A stretch of DNA of 21,195 nt from Rickettsiales bacterium. GTDB taxonomy: Bacteria; Pseudomonadota; Alphaproteobacteria; Rickettsiales; UBA1997. The notes beneath the pieces were generated by a model, which had not been told where the DNA came from, made no database searches, and worked only from the letters and a program-made list of their open reading frames with translations. Below, in pieces: positions 1 through 7,518 of the stretch; the stretch's first letter is position 1; the number at the start of each line of letters is the position of its first letter. Location of the stretch: positions 1 to 21,195 of the forward strand of contig CANMEW010000010.1 of assembly GCA_947496905.1 (NCBI GenBank), given 5' to 3'. A program made the position numbers and the translations under genes.

Positions 1-92
1 GAATGATTAACGTCTCAATGAAGCTCTGGTGCGCTATCAATACTCCAGAAATGTTTGAATTCTTTCAAAATAAGTTCTTGTCTATCTTTTAG
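1..92 (+). CDS. Possible C-terminal tail of an upstream gene (partial)
   Basis: One forward frame is open from the left edge to a TAG at 90-92 and gives about 30 residues ending in FFQNKFLSIF. The other two forward frames close within the first ten bases. The stretch is short and no family can be recognised, so it may be chance. If real, it would be the 3' end of a gene lying 29 bp upstream of ispDF and possibly co-transcribed with it. No terminator hairpin is seen between them. Confidence 0.25.
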   Translation, partial: MINVSMKLWCAINTPEMFEFFQNKFLSIF

Positions 93-121
93 GCAACACT
101 CTCAAATCTTTCTCAAAACTA

Positions 122-1315
122 ATGCAAAAAATCGTCGCAGTAATCACGGCTTGTGGTCGCGGAAATCGCTTCAACCAAGGCGAAGGGATTCCTAAGCAAT
201 ATCTTCCTTTAGCGGGAGTGTCTTTGTTGCGTCACTCAATTTTGGCATTTTTGCATCATCCAGAAATTGATGATGTGATCTGCATCATTCATCTTGACGA
301 CGTAGAGCTTTACGAAGAAGCGGCTGCAGGTCTCGATCTACTCAATCCGGTTTTTGGCGGAGAGACTCGTCAAGCATCAATTCGTTTTGGTCTTGAGGCT
401 TTGCGCGATTACAAGCCAAGCAAAGTTTTAATTCACGATGGCGTGCGTCCTTTTGTTTCTAAGCGCATCATCAATGGCATTTTAGAAAAATTAGAAACTC
501 ATCCAGCGGTAATTCCGGCAATTGCCGTTGAAGATACGCTAAAAAAATATTCCGACGGAAAAATTGAATGGACGCTCGAGCGTGAAAATTTGTGGCGCGC
601 TCAAACTCCGCAGGGCTTTATTTTCGAAGACATTCTCAATTCGCACATCGCCTTCAAAGATTTACACTTCACTGACGATTCTGCGCTTAATGAATATGCC
701 GGCATTCCAGTGGCTATTGTTCCGGGCTCGCAGAATAATTTTAAAATTACTACCGAGGAAGACTACGAGCGTGCGAAACGCGTGGCTTCAATGTTTATTC
801 AGAATGTTAGGGAGGAGAATCGCTGTGGCGGCGGCTTTGACGTGCATGCTTTTCGCCAAAGGGAGGAGGGAGAAAGTAATTTTATTCGCCTGTGCGGCGT
901 CGATGTTGAATTCGACAAAAAAATAGATGCTCATTCTGACGGCGATGTAGGCATTCATGCGGCAATTGATGCGCTTCTCGGAGCTAGTGGCTTGGGGGAT
1001 ATTGGCGATCATTTTCCGCCAACAGATGCGAAATGGAAAAATTGCGACTCGCGTGAAATGCTAAAAATCATCAATCATTTGCTGATCAAAAAGGGTGCAA
1101 AAATCATGAATTTGGACATCACCTTAATCTGCGAGAGACCAAAAATTTCTAAGTTTAAAGAGCGGATGAAGGTTGCTTTGGCTGAAGTTTTGAACATCTC
1201 CGCAACGCGCGTCAATGTTAAAGCCACAACCACAGAAAGGCTTGGATTTTTGGGCAGGGAAGAAGGAATCGCCGCACAGGTCGTGGCATCAATTTGGATT
1301 TCGACTGTGGATTAA
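122..1315 (+). CDS. ispDF: Bifunctional IspD/IspF of the MEP isoprenoid pathway
   Basis: Fused enzyme of 397 residues catalysing two non-consecutive steps of the methylerythritol phosphate pathway: CTP-dependent cytidylylation of MEP (IspD) and cyclisation to MEcPP (IspF). The IspD half covers about residues 1-225, with the nucleotide-binding stretch TACGRGNRF and PKQYLPL at 8-30, GGETRQASIRFGL near 79-91 and RAQTPQGF near 159-166. The IspF half begins at about 234 with GFDVHAF; D240, H242 and H279 fit the metal ligands. It continues with AHSDGDVGIHAAIDALLGA, GDIGDHFPPTD and the C-terminal TTTERLGFLGREEGIAAQ. Such fusions are typical of alphaproteobacteria. IspE, the intervening kinase, is not in the window. 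The ATG at 122 begins directly with the IspD strand MQKIVAVI; no clear Shine-Dalgarno site precedes it. Confidence 0.96.
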   Translation: MQKIVAVITACGRGNRFNQGEGIPKQYLPLAGVSLLRHSILAFLHHPEIDDVICIIHLDDVELYEEAAAGLDLLNPVFGGETRQASIRFGLEALRDYKPSKVLIHDGVRPFVSKRIINGILEKLETHPAVIPAIAVEDTLKKYSDGKIEWTLERENLWRAQTPQGFIFEDILNSHIAFKDLHFTDDSALNEYAGIPVAIVPGSQNNFKITTEEDYERAKRVASMFIQNVREENRCGGGFDVHAFRQREEGESNFIRLCGVDVEFDKKIDAHSDGDVGIHAAIDALLGASGLGDIGDHFPPTDAKWKNCDSREMLKIINHLLIKKGAKIMNLDITLICERPKISKFKERMKVALAEVLNISATRVNVKATTTERLGFLGREEGIAAQVVASIWISTVD

Positions 1316-1337
1316 GAGCGCCTCTAGAGCGCCTCTA
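1316..1337 (+). repeat. 11-bp tandem duplication after ispDF
   Basis: GAGCGCCTCTA occurs twice in direct succession (1316-1326 and 1327-1337), starting at the base after the ispDF stop. The motif GCGCCTCTA also forms one end of the palindromic element at 19206-19348, so this is probably a duplicated element end. Confidence 0.7.
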
Positions 1338-1354
1338 AAAATTGCTTTTTTTGA
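1327..1354 (+). repeat. Fragment of the ~142-bp palindromic element
   Basis: GCGCCTCTAAAAATT, followed by a T-run and GAG, matches one end of the element at 19206-19348 (there GCGCCTCTAAAAATTAG, T-run, GAG). The match stops where the 106-bp MITE-like element begins at 1355. On its far side, 1472-1487 has AATTTTTTCGCGAGCA, identical over 16 bases to the middle of the element at 18305-18446 but in the opposite relative orientation. This looks like a broken, rearranged copy. Confidence 0.5.
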
Positions 1355-1460
1355 GGCTTTGTTGCACAGCCTAAAAACAATCACCCTCACCGAAAACCCT
1401 CTCCACTCAAGGGAGAGGGTTTTCGGTGATGGTGTCCTTTCTGAGTTATGCAACAAAGCC
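1355..1460. mobile_element. MITE-like 106-bp element with 12-bp terminal inverted repeats
   Basis: The ends are perfect inverted repeats: GGCTTTGTTGCA at 1355-1366 and TGCAACAAAGCC at 1449-1460. Inside is a long hairpin whose arms, 1382-1404 and 1412-1434, pair over 22 of 23 positions around a 7-base loop; the inner stem reads GAAAACCCTCTCC. There is no coding capacity. The termini resemble those of IS6-family elements (GGCxxTGTTGCA), which would suggest a non-autonomous derivative, but this comes from memory of such ends and no flanking direct repeat is visible. Alternatively it is an intergenic palindromic repeat or part of the ispDF terminator. Confidence 0.55.
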
Positions 1461-1505
1461 CTTCTTCCGGTAATTTTTTCGCGAGCAGGTTCTCAAGAAG
1501 ACGCA

Positions 1506-1545
1506 AAAAAACCTCGGCTCCGAATTTTTGGAACCGAGGTTTTTT
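1506..1545. terminator. Bidirectional rho-independent terminator between ispDF and pccB
   Basis: A-run, CCTCGGCTCC (1512-1521), 8-base loop, GGAACCGAGG (1530-1539), T-run. The stem has one mismatch in ten pairs and is extended by A-T pairs on both sides. Each strand therefore ends the hairpin with a U-run, as expected between the convergent ispDF and pccB. Confidence 0.85.
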
Positions 1546-1564
1546 GTTTTTGCGGGTGAGAATT

Positions 1565-1591
1565 TTCAACCCAGATCTGTTCTGGGTTGAA
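1565..1591. other. Short perfect hairpin just past the pccB stop
   Basis: TTCAACCCAGA (1565-1575) and TCTGGGTTGAA (1581-1591) form an 11-bp perfect stem with a 5-base loop, 6 bp beyond the pccB stop codon. No U-run follows on either strand, so it is more likely an mRNA 3'-end stabiliser than a terminator; the terminator at 1506-1545 lies further downstream of pccB. Confidence 0.5.
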
Positions 1592-1597
1592 GGCGCT

Positions 1598-3133
1598 TCA
1601 CAAGGGAAGGTTGTCGTGCTTTTTCCAAGGTTTTTGAACTTTTTTATTTTTCAAAATTTGCAAGGAAGAGCAGATTCTTTTGCGAGTATTTTGGGGACGG
1701 ATGACTTCGTCGACAAAGCCGCGAGAGGCAGCAACAAAAGGTGAGGCGAATTTTTCACGATATTCTGCAACGCGCTTGGTTTTCGATTCCGGATTTTTTG
1801 CATCTTCGCGGAAAATAATTTCTACCGCTCCCTCTGGCCCCATCACGGCAATTTCAGCATTAGCCCAAGCGTAATTAACATCTCCACGCAAATGTTTTGA
1901 ATTCATTACGATATAAGCGCCGCCGTAGGCTTTGCGCGTAATGACGGTAATTTTTGGAACCGTAGCCTCGCCGTAAGCGTAAAGTAATTTTGCGCCATGC
2001 TTAATGATGCCGCTGTGCTCTTGATCGGTTCCTGGTAAAAATCCGGGAACGTCAACAAAAGTTAAAAGTGGAATATTGAATGCGTCGCAGAAGCGAATGA
2101 AGCGCGCAGCTTTTTCACTGGCTTTGATGTCCAAACATCCCGCCAAATGCATTGGCTGATTTGCCACCACGCCCACTGTTTCACCTTCCAAGCGACCAAA
2201 GCCGACCATGATGTTTTTGGCGTAATTTGGCTGAATTTCGTAGAAGTCTCCTTCGTCTAAAATTTTCTCAACCAATTCCGACATGTCGTAAGGCTGATTT
2301 GGATTTTCTGGAATTAGCGTGTTCAAAGAAACATCAACGCGGTCAGCATCATCTGCAGTCGGGATTTGTGGAGTTGGTTTTTGATTGGAAAGTGGCAGGA
2401 AGTTGATCAGGCGGCGTGTTTGTAGCAGTGCTTCGATGTCACTTTTAAAAGTCAGGTGAGCTACTCCCGATTTTGAGCCATGAACCAATGCGCCGCCAAG
2501 CTCTTCCTGAGTAACCGTTTCATGTGTAACAGTTTTTACCACCTCAGGTCCCGTTACGAACATGTAGGAAGAATTTTCGACCATGATGGTGAAGTCGGTA
2601 AGTGCTGGAGAGTAAACCGCGCCACCAGCGCATGGCCCCATGATCAAAGAAATTTGTGGAACGACACCGCTGGCATCAATATTGCGCTGGAAAATTTCGC
2701 CGTAACCACCGAGGGAATCGACACCTTCTTGGATGCGTGCCCCACCAGAGTCATTAATGCCGATGACAGGAGCGCCAACCTGCACAGCTCGATCTAAAAC
2801 TTGGCAGATTTTTTTTGCATGAGCCTCGCCCAGAGATCCACCCATCACGGTGAAATCTTGACTGTAGATGAAGACTAAGCGGCCGTTGATAGTTCCTTGG
2901 CCAGTAACTACGCCATCTCCCGGATGTTTTTTATCCTCCATGTCGAAGTCAGTGCAGCGATGCTCAACGTACAGGCCGTATTCTTCAAACGAGTCAGGAT
3001 CGAGTAAAACTTCGATTCTTTCGCGCGCGGTTAACTTTCCTTTGGAATGCTGAAGGTCAATTCTCTTTTGACCGCCGCCGATTCTGGCTTCCTCTCTTTT
3101 TGAAGCCAATTTTGCAACATTGAATGATTTCAT
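1598..3133 (-). CDS. pccB: Propionyl-CoA carboxylase beta chain (carboxyltransferase subunit)
   Basis: Biotin-dependent carboxyltransferase of 511 residues, full length for PccB. It moves the carboxyl group from carboxybiotin to propionyl-CoA to give methylmalonyl-CoA. Visible signatures are the acyl-CoA/oxyanion region INDSGGARIQEGVDSLGGYG at about 126-145, GPCAGGAVYSPALTD at about 166-180, and the C-terminal half motifs DVPGFLPGTDQEHSGIIKHGAK and KAYGGAYIVMNSK. The C-terminus ends KKHDNLPL, close to the usual KRHGNIPL. The biotin-carboxylase subunit PccA is not in the window. The gene lies 50 bp after psd and may be the last gene of a tig-psd-pccB unit. A related acyl-CoA carboxylase substrate cannot be fully excluded, but the match to propionyl-CoA carboxylase is close. 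Confidence 0.94.
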   Translation of the reverse strand: MKSFNVAKLASKREEARIGGGQKRIDLQHSKGKLTARERIEVLLDPDSFEEYGLYVEHRCTDFDMEDKKHPGDGVVTGQGTINGRLVFIYSQDFTVMGGSLGEAHAKKICQVLDRAVQVGAPVIGINDSGGARIQEGVDSLGGYGEIFQRNIDASGVVPQISLIMGPCAGGAVYSPALTDFTIMVENSSYMFVTGPEVVKTVTHETVTQEELGGALVHGSKSGVAHLTFKSDIEALLQTRRLINFLPLSNQKPTPQIPTADDADRVDVSLNTLIPENPNQPYDMSELVEKILDEGDFYEIQPNYAKNIMVGFGRLEGETVGVVANQPMHLAGCLDIKASEKAARFIRFCDAFNIPLLTFVDVPGFLPGTDQEHSGIIKHGAKLLYAYGEATVPKITVITRKAYGGAYIVMNSKHLRGDVNYAWANAEIAVMGPEGAVEIIFREDAKNPESKTKRVAEYREKFASPFVAASRGFVDEVIRPQNTRKRICSSLQILKNKKVQKPWKKHDNLPL

Positions 3134-3183
3134 TTTATGCTGAATCTGGTTGGGGCGCCGCCCATGCGGCGTAAAACAAAAAT

Positions 3184-3858
3184 TTATTTCAGTTTGGCGA
3201 GAATGGTTTCGCCGCCAATCATGGTTTGGCCGACGAGTGATTTAATCGCGACAGTTTCTGGCAAGTAGATGTCGGCGCGACTACCGAAACGAATGATTCC
3301 GTAGCGATCACCGATGTGGATTTCTTGCCCTTCTTTTAAGTCGGAAACAATACGGCGCGCGACTAGTCCAGCAACCTGAACAAAAATCACCTCCGTACCA
3401 TCCTTTGTTTTTACGACGGCAGAGTTTCTTTCATTTTCTGAGCTCGCCTCGTCAACATTCGCACTCAAAAATTTTCCTGGTCTGTAGCTAATTTTTGTGA
3501 CGGTTCCGCCAATCGGCGCACGATTTACATGAACATTGAACACATTCAAAAATACACTGATTTTGTTGAATTTTTTATTGCCGTAGCCGAGGTCTTCTGG
3601 AGCGGTAATGCCATATTCGATGCGGGTTACCACGCCGTCAGCTGGGCTTACAACAATATTTTCTTCAACTGGAATAATTCTTTCTGGGTCGCGAAAGAAG
3701 AATACGCACCACAATGTCGCAACTAGACCAATGAGTCCAAGAGTGTTGCTTAGTAGAGCAAAAATCGCAGTTACTAGAGCGAAGATAATTATGAATTTGT
3801 AGCCCTCCTTGTGAATTGAGAAGGAAACTAGTTTTAGCGCGTCAAAAAAGTGAGTCAT
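3184..3858 (-). CDS. psd: Phosphatidylserine decarboxylase proenzyme
   Basis: Pyruvoyl-dependent membrane enzyme converting phosphatidylserine to phosphatidylethanolamine. It is the short form (224 residues from the ATG), as in Rickettsia and other alphaproteobacteria. Two hydrophobic segments lie near residues 20-55, then FFRDPERIIP, SPADGVVT, the conserved VFNVHVNRAPIGGTV, and FGSRADIYLP near the C-terminus. Self-cleavage between Gly and Ser of FGS (about 192-193) would generate the pyruvoyl group on the small alpha chain. The frame could also start at a TTG two codons upstream (3864), but the ATG at 3858 is preferred. The gene follows tig by 37 bp. Phosphatidylserine synthase (pssA), often the next gene, is absent; pccB follows instead. 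Confidence 0.95.
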   Translation of the reverse strand: MTHFFDALKLVSFSIHKEGYKFIIIFALVTAIFALLSNTLGLIGLVATLWCVFFFRDPERIIPVEENIVVSPADGVVTRIEYGITAPEDLGYGNKKFNKISVFLNVFNVHVNRAPIGGTVTKISYRPGKFLSANVDEASSENERNSAVVKTKDGTEVIFVQVAGLVARRIVSDLKEGQEIHIGDRYGIIRFGSRADIYLPETVAIKSLVGQTMIGGETILAKLK

Positions 3859-3895
3859 GATCAAGTTTTGTTGGTTACGGGAAAAAGGGGATTGG

Positions 3896-5236
3896 TTACT
3901 CTTCGTTGGATTTTTGCCAGATTTTATCGAGCTCTTTCAGGGAAAGTTTTTTCTTCTCAACTGGAGTTTGGGTCAAAATGAAATCGATCGTTTTTTCTTC
4001 AATGATTGAGCCTTTCAGCTGCTGAACTGCTTGCGCATTTTTTTGGTAATATTCGAACACGGCTTTTTCTTGCTGTGGAAAGCGCGCTAAAATTTTGCCA
4101 ATTTCTTGATTGATGTCATCCGTGGTTGCTTCGATTTTATTCTTTTGCGCCACTTCAGACAGAATCATGCCGCAGCGAATCATGCGCTCAGCTAATTCGC
4201 GCTTCTTTTCCTTAGCCTTATCCCTTTCTTTGTCGCCTTTGAACAAGCTTGGATTGGTTTTTAATTCCTCTTCGATCTCCGCCCAAATATTGTTAAATTG
4301 TTCCTCAACTAGGCTTGGCGGTAGATCGAAATCATATTTTTTATTAAAAAAATCGAAGAGTTCTTTTTTGAAAAGATCGCGAGAAGTTTTTTGGTAGCTG
4401 CCTTCGATCTGCTTCTTTACTGCTTCCTCAAGAACTTCCCTACTTTCCATGCCAAAATTATTTTTAATAAATTCTGGCGTGAGTTGTGGCATTTCAGCGG
4501 TTAGAACCTCGTTTATTTTTACATCAAACTCAGCTGCCTTAGCGGCGAATTCTGCTTTGTGATATTCCTTTGGAAATTTTACCTTAACACGCACCTCGTC
4601 ACCGGCTTTTTTACCGACCAGCTGCTCCTCGAAATCATCAATAAAACTTTTACTGCCAAGCTCTAATTGGTGGGCTTTGGCGGCACCTCCATCAAATTCT
4701 TTTTTGTCAATTTTTCCAACGTAATCAATATTGACAGAATCACCTAATTTAGCTTTGTAAGGGAGATCTTTGGCATCCCATTTGCGGTAAAATTTAAGTA
4801 ATTTATTGAGAGATTCATCCAAGTCAGAAGCGGTAATTTCGACCTCTCTTTTTGAGATTTTAATTTTGTCCAAATCAATTTCTGGAATTTGTGGGTAAAG
4901 CTCCATTGAGGCGGTGATTTCCACATCCTTATTTGGTTCAAAGGTTTTCATGTCGATTTTAGGAGGCAGAGCCAATTTCAAATTATTATCCTTCACGATT
5001 TTTTTGATCGTGTCGGAAATAATTTTGTCGGACTCATCGACCATGATTGATTGACCATATTTTTCTTTGATCACTTCAATAGGAACCAATCCTTTGCGAA
5101 ATCCTTTGAGAGAAACATTGCCGCGAACCTTGGCGATGTAGTCATTAATGCGAATCTCGACCATTTGGTAAGGCACGATGATGTGGTAATCTTTTTTTAG
5201 TTTTTTGTCGTAGGTATTTTTGATTTGTACTTCCAT
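3896..5236 (-). CDS. tig: Trigger factor, ribosome-associated chaperone
   Basis: Chaperone of 446 residues that docks at the ribosomal exit tunnel and binds nascent chains. The N-terminal ribosome-binding domain carries the signature GFRKGLVP at 45-52. The FKBP-type prolyl isomerase domain is at about 160-245, with GDSVNIDYVGKID, EFDGGAAKAHQLELGS and LVGKKAGDEV. The rest is the helical C-terminal substrate-binding domain, charged and rich in Lys and Glu. Length is normal for the family. The ATG at 5236 follows no clear Shine-Dalgarno site. It is divergent from the tautomerase gene, and a palindromic repeat lies between them. ClpP/ClpX, common neighbours of tig, are not seen here. Confidence 0.95.
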   Translation of the reverse strand: MEVQIKNTYDKKLKKDYHIIVPYQMVEIRINDYIAKVRGNVSLKGFRKGLVPIEVIKEKYGQSIMVDESDKIISDTIKKIVKDNNLKLALPPKIDMKTFEPNKDVEITASMELYPQIPEIDLDKIKISKREVEITASDLDESLNKLLKFYRKWDAKDLPYKAKLGDSVNIDYVGKIDKKEFDGGAAKAHQLELGSKSFIDDFEEQLVGKKAGDEVRVKVKFPKEYHKAEFAAKAAEFDVKINEVLTAEMPQLTPEFIKNNFGMESREVLEEAVKKQIEGSYQKTSRDLFKKELFDFFNKKYDFDLPPSLVEEQFNNIWAEIEEELKTNPSLFKGDKERDKAKEKKRELAERMIRCGMILSEVAQKNKIEATTDDINQEIGKILARFPQQEKAVFEYYQKNAQAVQQLKGSIIEEKTIDFILTQTPVEKKKLSLKELDKIWQKSNEE

Positions 5237-5292
5237 GTTAGATTTTGATTAATTGACGTTACGAAACCTGCGCGACTTCTCTGTCCATATTA

Positions 5293-5436
5293 AACCTCTT
5301 TCAAAACCCTACCTTTTAGCAGTAATTGTTCGGTTGGTTCGATGCTCGGATCCGCACCTACATTAGAGTAGGCTTACGTTCCTGTGCTTCGATCCGCCCT
5401 CCAATTCCTCGCTAAAAGCGGGTTTTGAAATAGGTC
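5293..5436. repeat. Diverged copy of the ~142-bp palindromic element
   Basis: The outer arms are AACCTCTTTCAAAACCC, two bases, CTTTTAGC (5293-5320), and the inverse GCTAAAAGCGGGTTTTGAAA then TAGGT (5411-5435). The middle forms GCACCTAC, a 6-base loop, GTAGGC. Compared with the element at 18305-18446 it shares AACCTCT plus AAAACC at the end, the centre GCAC-TACAT---GTA-GC, TTCCTG after the centre, and a total length of about 142 bp. It occupies most of the 215 bp between the divergent tig and tautomerase genes, so any promoters must lie in the roughly 55 bp before tig, the 15 bp before the tautomerase, or inside the repeat. No convincing sigma-70 promoter was found. Confidence 0.65.
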
Positions 5437-5451
5437 TATTTAAAAAAACTT

Positions 5452-5820
5452 ATGCCACATCTCACAATCGAACATTCATCCGACATTCAAAAAAATTCCG
5501 TAAAAATTCTGCAGACGGAAATTCAGAATATCATGAGTGGTGTTGAGGGAAATTTTGATGCTGATCAATGTAAGGCCAGATCATTTTCTTTCGATGAATA
5601 TTTAGTTGGCAAGCTAGATCAATCCGCCGCTTCCTTCATTCACATTACTTTGAAAGTTTTAACTGGTAGATCAGCTGAGGTAAGAAAAAATCTCGCAGAA
5701 AAAATTTCCCAATTTACTCAAAAATTTTTCCTTGAGTTGAAGCTTGAAACGCAGCGCTGCGATATTTCGGTCGATATTGTGGAGATGGAGCGCGACATCT
5801 ACCAAAAAACTAGGGTTTAA
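5452..5820 (+). CDS. 5-carboxymethyl-2-hydroxymuconate isomerase (CHMI) family tautomerase
   Basis: Small protein of 122 residues starting MPHLTIEHSSDI. In the CHMI/4-OT superfamily Pro-2, exposed after removal of the Met, is the catalytic base, and the start MPHLTIEYS is characteristic. A second family block is SFIHITLKVLTGRSAEVR at about 61-78, comparable to FVHMTLKIGAGRS in E. coli HpaF, and the C-terminal part DISVDIVEMERDIYQK also fits. HpaF isomerises a homoprotocatechuate ring-cleavage product, but no other gene of that pathway is present, so the physiological substrate is unknown. The stop overlaps the stop of the convergent retropepsin gene by 3 bases. Confidence 0.85.
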   Translation: MPHLTIEHSSDIQKNSVKILQTEIQNIMSGVEGNFDADQCKARSFSFDEYLVGKLDQSAASFIHITLKVLTGRSAEVRKNLAEKISQFTQKFFLELKLETQRCDISVDIVEMERDIYQKTRV

Positions 5821-6440
5821 TTTTCGCGGTACAAAACCAGTCTGTCGCGGTAAAATTCATATTTTCCAAACTGTCTTAAGAAGCTCATCCCTAGTAGAGA
5901 AGTTCCCATGTCGGCATTATTTACAGATGCCGAAACATTGTGGAATGTCGCATTGCCAACCTCCAGCTTCTGCAAAATAACTGACGCCCCCCAAGACTTA
6001 CCATTGGCGGTTTGGTACGGTTTGTTAAATGTAAGCTTCCCCACATCGACGCCAATTTTTCTCGCCTCATCAATTCCGATCACAATGTCGCTAGCGCCAG
6101 TATCGATCATGAAGCGCATCGGAACGCCATTCACTTTTACATCCAAATAAAAATGTCCATCTTGCGAGAGGTCGATGGTCATCTCTCCAGAATTTCCAAC
6201 TTGCGCAACTGATGGGTTTAACTCTCCCAAAATGCGTTTTTTAAAATCAGAAAATTCGTAGCGATAGCTGTAAACTACGATGATCGCAAGACCTAGAGCA
6301 GACCAAATCGCCAGATATTTCAAAATTTTAATAAATTTGAATTCGCGACGAAAAAAGATGCTGCTGGCAAGCATGGTTAAGATCAGCGCTAGGTAAATAA
6401 AATTTTGCCAATCTCCGCTTTGAAAGCCGCTGAAACCCAT
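5817..6440 (-). CDS. Membrane-anchored retropepsin-like aspartic protease (APRc-like)
   Basis: Protein of 207 residues of the clan AA, retropepsin-like family found in alphaproteobacteria. Two hydrophobic segments lie at about 13-30 and 40-58. A soluble domain follows with the catalytic motif MIDTGASDIVI (DTG at 113-115), a flap-like YQTANGKSWGA, and the late motif MGTSLLGMSFLRQF typical of pepsin-fold half-enzymes. With one Asp triad per chain it should act as a dimer. The architecture matches the Rickettsia APRc protease (RC1339 in R. conorii), known to process autotransporter-type surface proteins; whether this protein has such substrates is unknown. It is last in the tatD-to-hisC cluster, 2 bp after hisC. 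Confidence 0.88.
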   Translation of the reverse strand: MGFSGFQSGDWQNFIYLALILTMLASSIFFRREFKFIKILKYLAIWSALGLAIIVVYSYRYEFSDFKKRILGELNPSVAQVGNSGEMTIDLSQDGHFYLDVKVNGVPMRFMIDTGASDIVIGIDEARKIGVDVGKLTFNKPYQTANGKSWGASVILQKLEVGNATFHNVSASVNNADMGTSLLGMSFLRQFGKYEFYRDRLVLYREN

Positions 6441-6442
6441 CC

Positions 6443-7516
6443 CTAAATTTTCCTTAAAATTTCCAGAACCTGTAAATTTTCCTCATCTTTTCCAATTGTC
6501 ATGCGCAGGCAATTTTCTAGGCCGTAAGCTGTCATCTCACGAAAAATAATTCCATTCTCTAGCAAAATTTGATTCACCTTTTGGCAGGCTTCAGCACTAC
6601 CAAAATCTAGTAAAATAAAATTTGTAACCGACGGATGAGCCTTGATCGACGGGTGTTTTACAATTTCATCGAAGAAAATTTTCAGCCATTTTTTATTGTG
6701 ATTTTTTGAGGCGATAAAAAATTCCTCATCCTGCAGCGCCGCAACAGCAGCGACTTGCGCCGGCCCACCAACGTTAAATGGTCCACGGACTTTGTTCAAA
6801 ATGTCGGCAATGTAACTTGATGAATAGCACCAGCCAATGCGTAGCGAGGCCAGCCCATAAATTTTAGAAAAGGTTCTGGTCACCAAAACATTCTCATTTT
6901 TATTTACTAAATCGATGGCATTTGGGTAATCGCTTTCATCCACGAACTCTTCGTAGGCGTGATCCAGAACGATCAAAATATTTTTTGGAGTGCCGCTAAT
7001 TAACTTGCTGATTTCAGATTTATTGAGGTAGGAGCCGGTTGGATTATTTGGGTTGGCAATAAAAATAATTTTTGTTTTGGTGGTGATGGCATTAATGATG
7101 GCAGTAACATCAGCCTTGAGATTTTTTTCCTTCACCGCAACCGCAATTGCACCAACGCGTTGGGCAGAAATTGGATACATTAAAAATCCGTGCTCGCTGT
7201 AAATTATTTCGTCATCCACGCCAGCAAAGGCTGCGGTGATTAAGGCGATGATTTCATCGGAGCCTGCGCCGCAAACAATTCTTTCCTCATCAATTTTATT
7301 TTTAGCGGCCAGAGCCTCGCGCAGCGTACCGCAAGAGCCTGCAGCATAACGAAAAATTTCATCGACATGACTTTTGTAAGCCTCGATTGCTTTTGGGCTA
7401 GAGCCAAGAGCATTCTCATTCGAAGATAATTTCGTGGATTTTTTGCTGCCAATTTTTGCCTTCCCCGGGACGTAATTTTCTATTTTGAGAAGATGTGAAT
7501 GTGCTGTTAGGGTCAT
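6443..7516 (-). CDS. hisC: Histidinol-phosphate aminotransferase family (HisC)
   Basis: Fold-type I PLP aminotransferase of 357 residues. Family marks are KLSSNENALGSSPKA at 29-43, GAGSDEII at 83-90, ANPNNPTGSYL at 154-164 (Asn157), VLDHAYEEF at 183-191 (Asp185, Tyr188), and the PLP-lysine motif TRTFSKIYGLASLRIGW at 213-229 with Lys218 and Arg226. Length and motif order match HisC, which transaminates imidazole-acetol phosphate to histidinol phosphate. No other histidine-pathway gene is nearby, and isolated HisC homologues often act on aromatic amino acids (Phe/Tyr), so the substrate is uncertain. Spacing is 2 bp to parB upstream and 2 bp to the retropepsin downstream, pointing to one transcript. 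Confidence 0.9.
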   Translation of the reverse strand: MTLTAHSHLLKIENYVPGKAKIGSKKSTKLSSNENALGSSPKAIEAYKSHVDEIFRYAAGSCGTLREALAAKNKIDEERIVCGAGSDEIIALITAAFAGVDDEIIYSEHGFLMYPISAQRVGAIAVAVKEKNLKADVTAIINAITTKTKIIFIANPNNPTGSYLNKSEISKLISGTPKNILIVLDHAYEEFVDESDYPNAIDLVNKNENVLVTRTFSKIYGLASLRIGWCYSSSYIADILNKVRGPFNVGGPAQVAAVAALQDEEFFIASKNHNKKWLKIFFDEIVKHPSIKAHPSVTNFILLDFGSAEACQKVNQILLENGIIFREMTAYGLENCLRMTIGKDEENLQVLEILRKI

Positions 7517-7518
7517 GT

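Noticed and set aside
1355..1460. Reading the 106-bp element as a complete insertion sequence
   Set aside because: It is far too short to encode a transposase and shows no flanking direct repeat, so it is called MITE-like only.
1387..1744. Small overlapping open frames over the repeat-rich region after ispDF
   Set aside because: They run through the hairpins and the terminator and show no protein character.
2480..2797. Forward open frame of 105 codons inside pccB
   Set aside because: It is antisense to a clearly conserved enzyme and shows no family signature.
3156..3171. CGCCGC-CCAT-GCGGCG hairpin between psd and pccB as a terminator
   Set aside because: The stem is only 6 bp, no U-run follows on the minus strand, and the genes may be co-transcribed.
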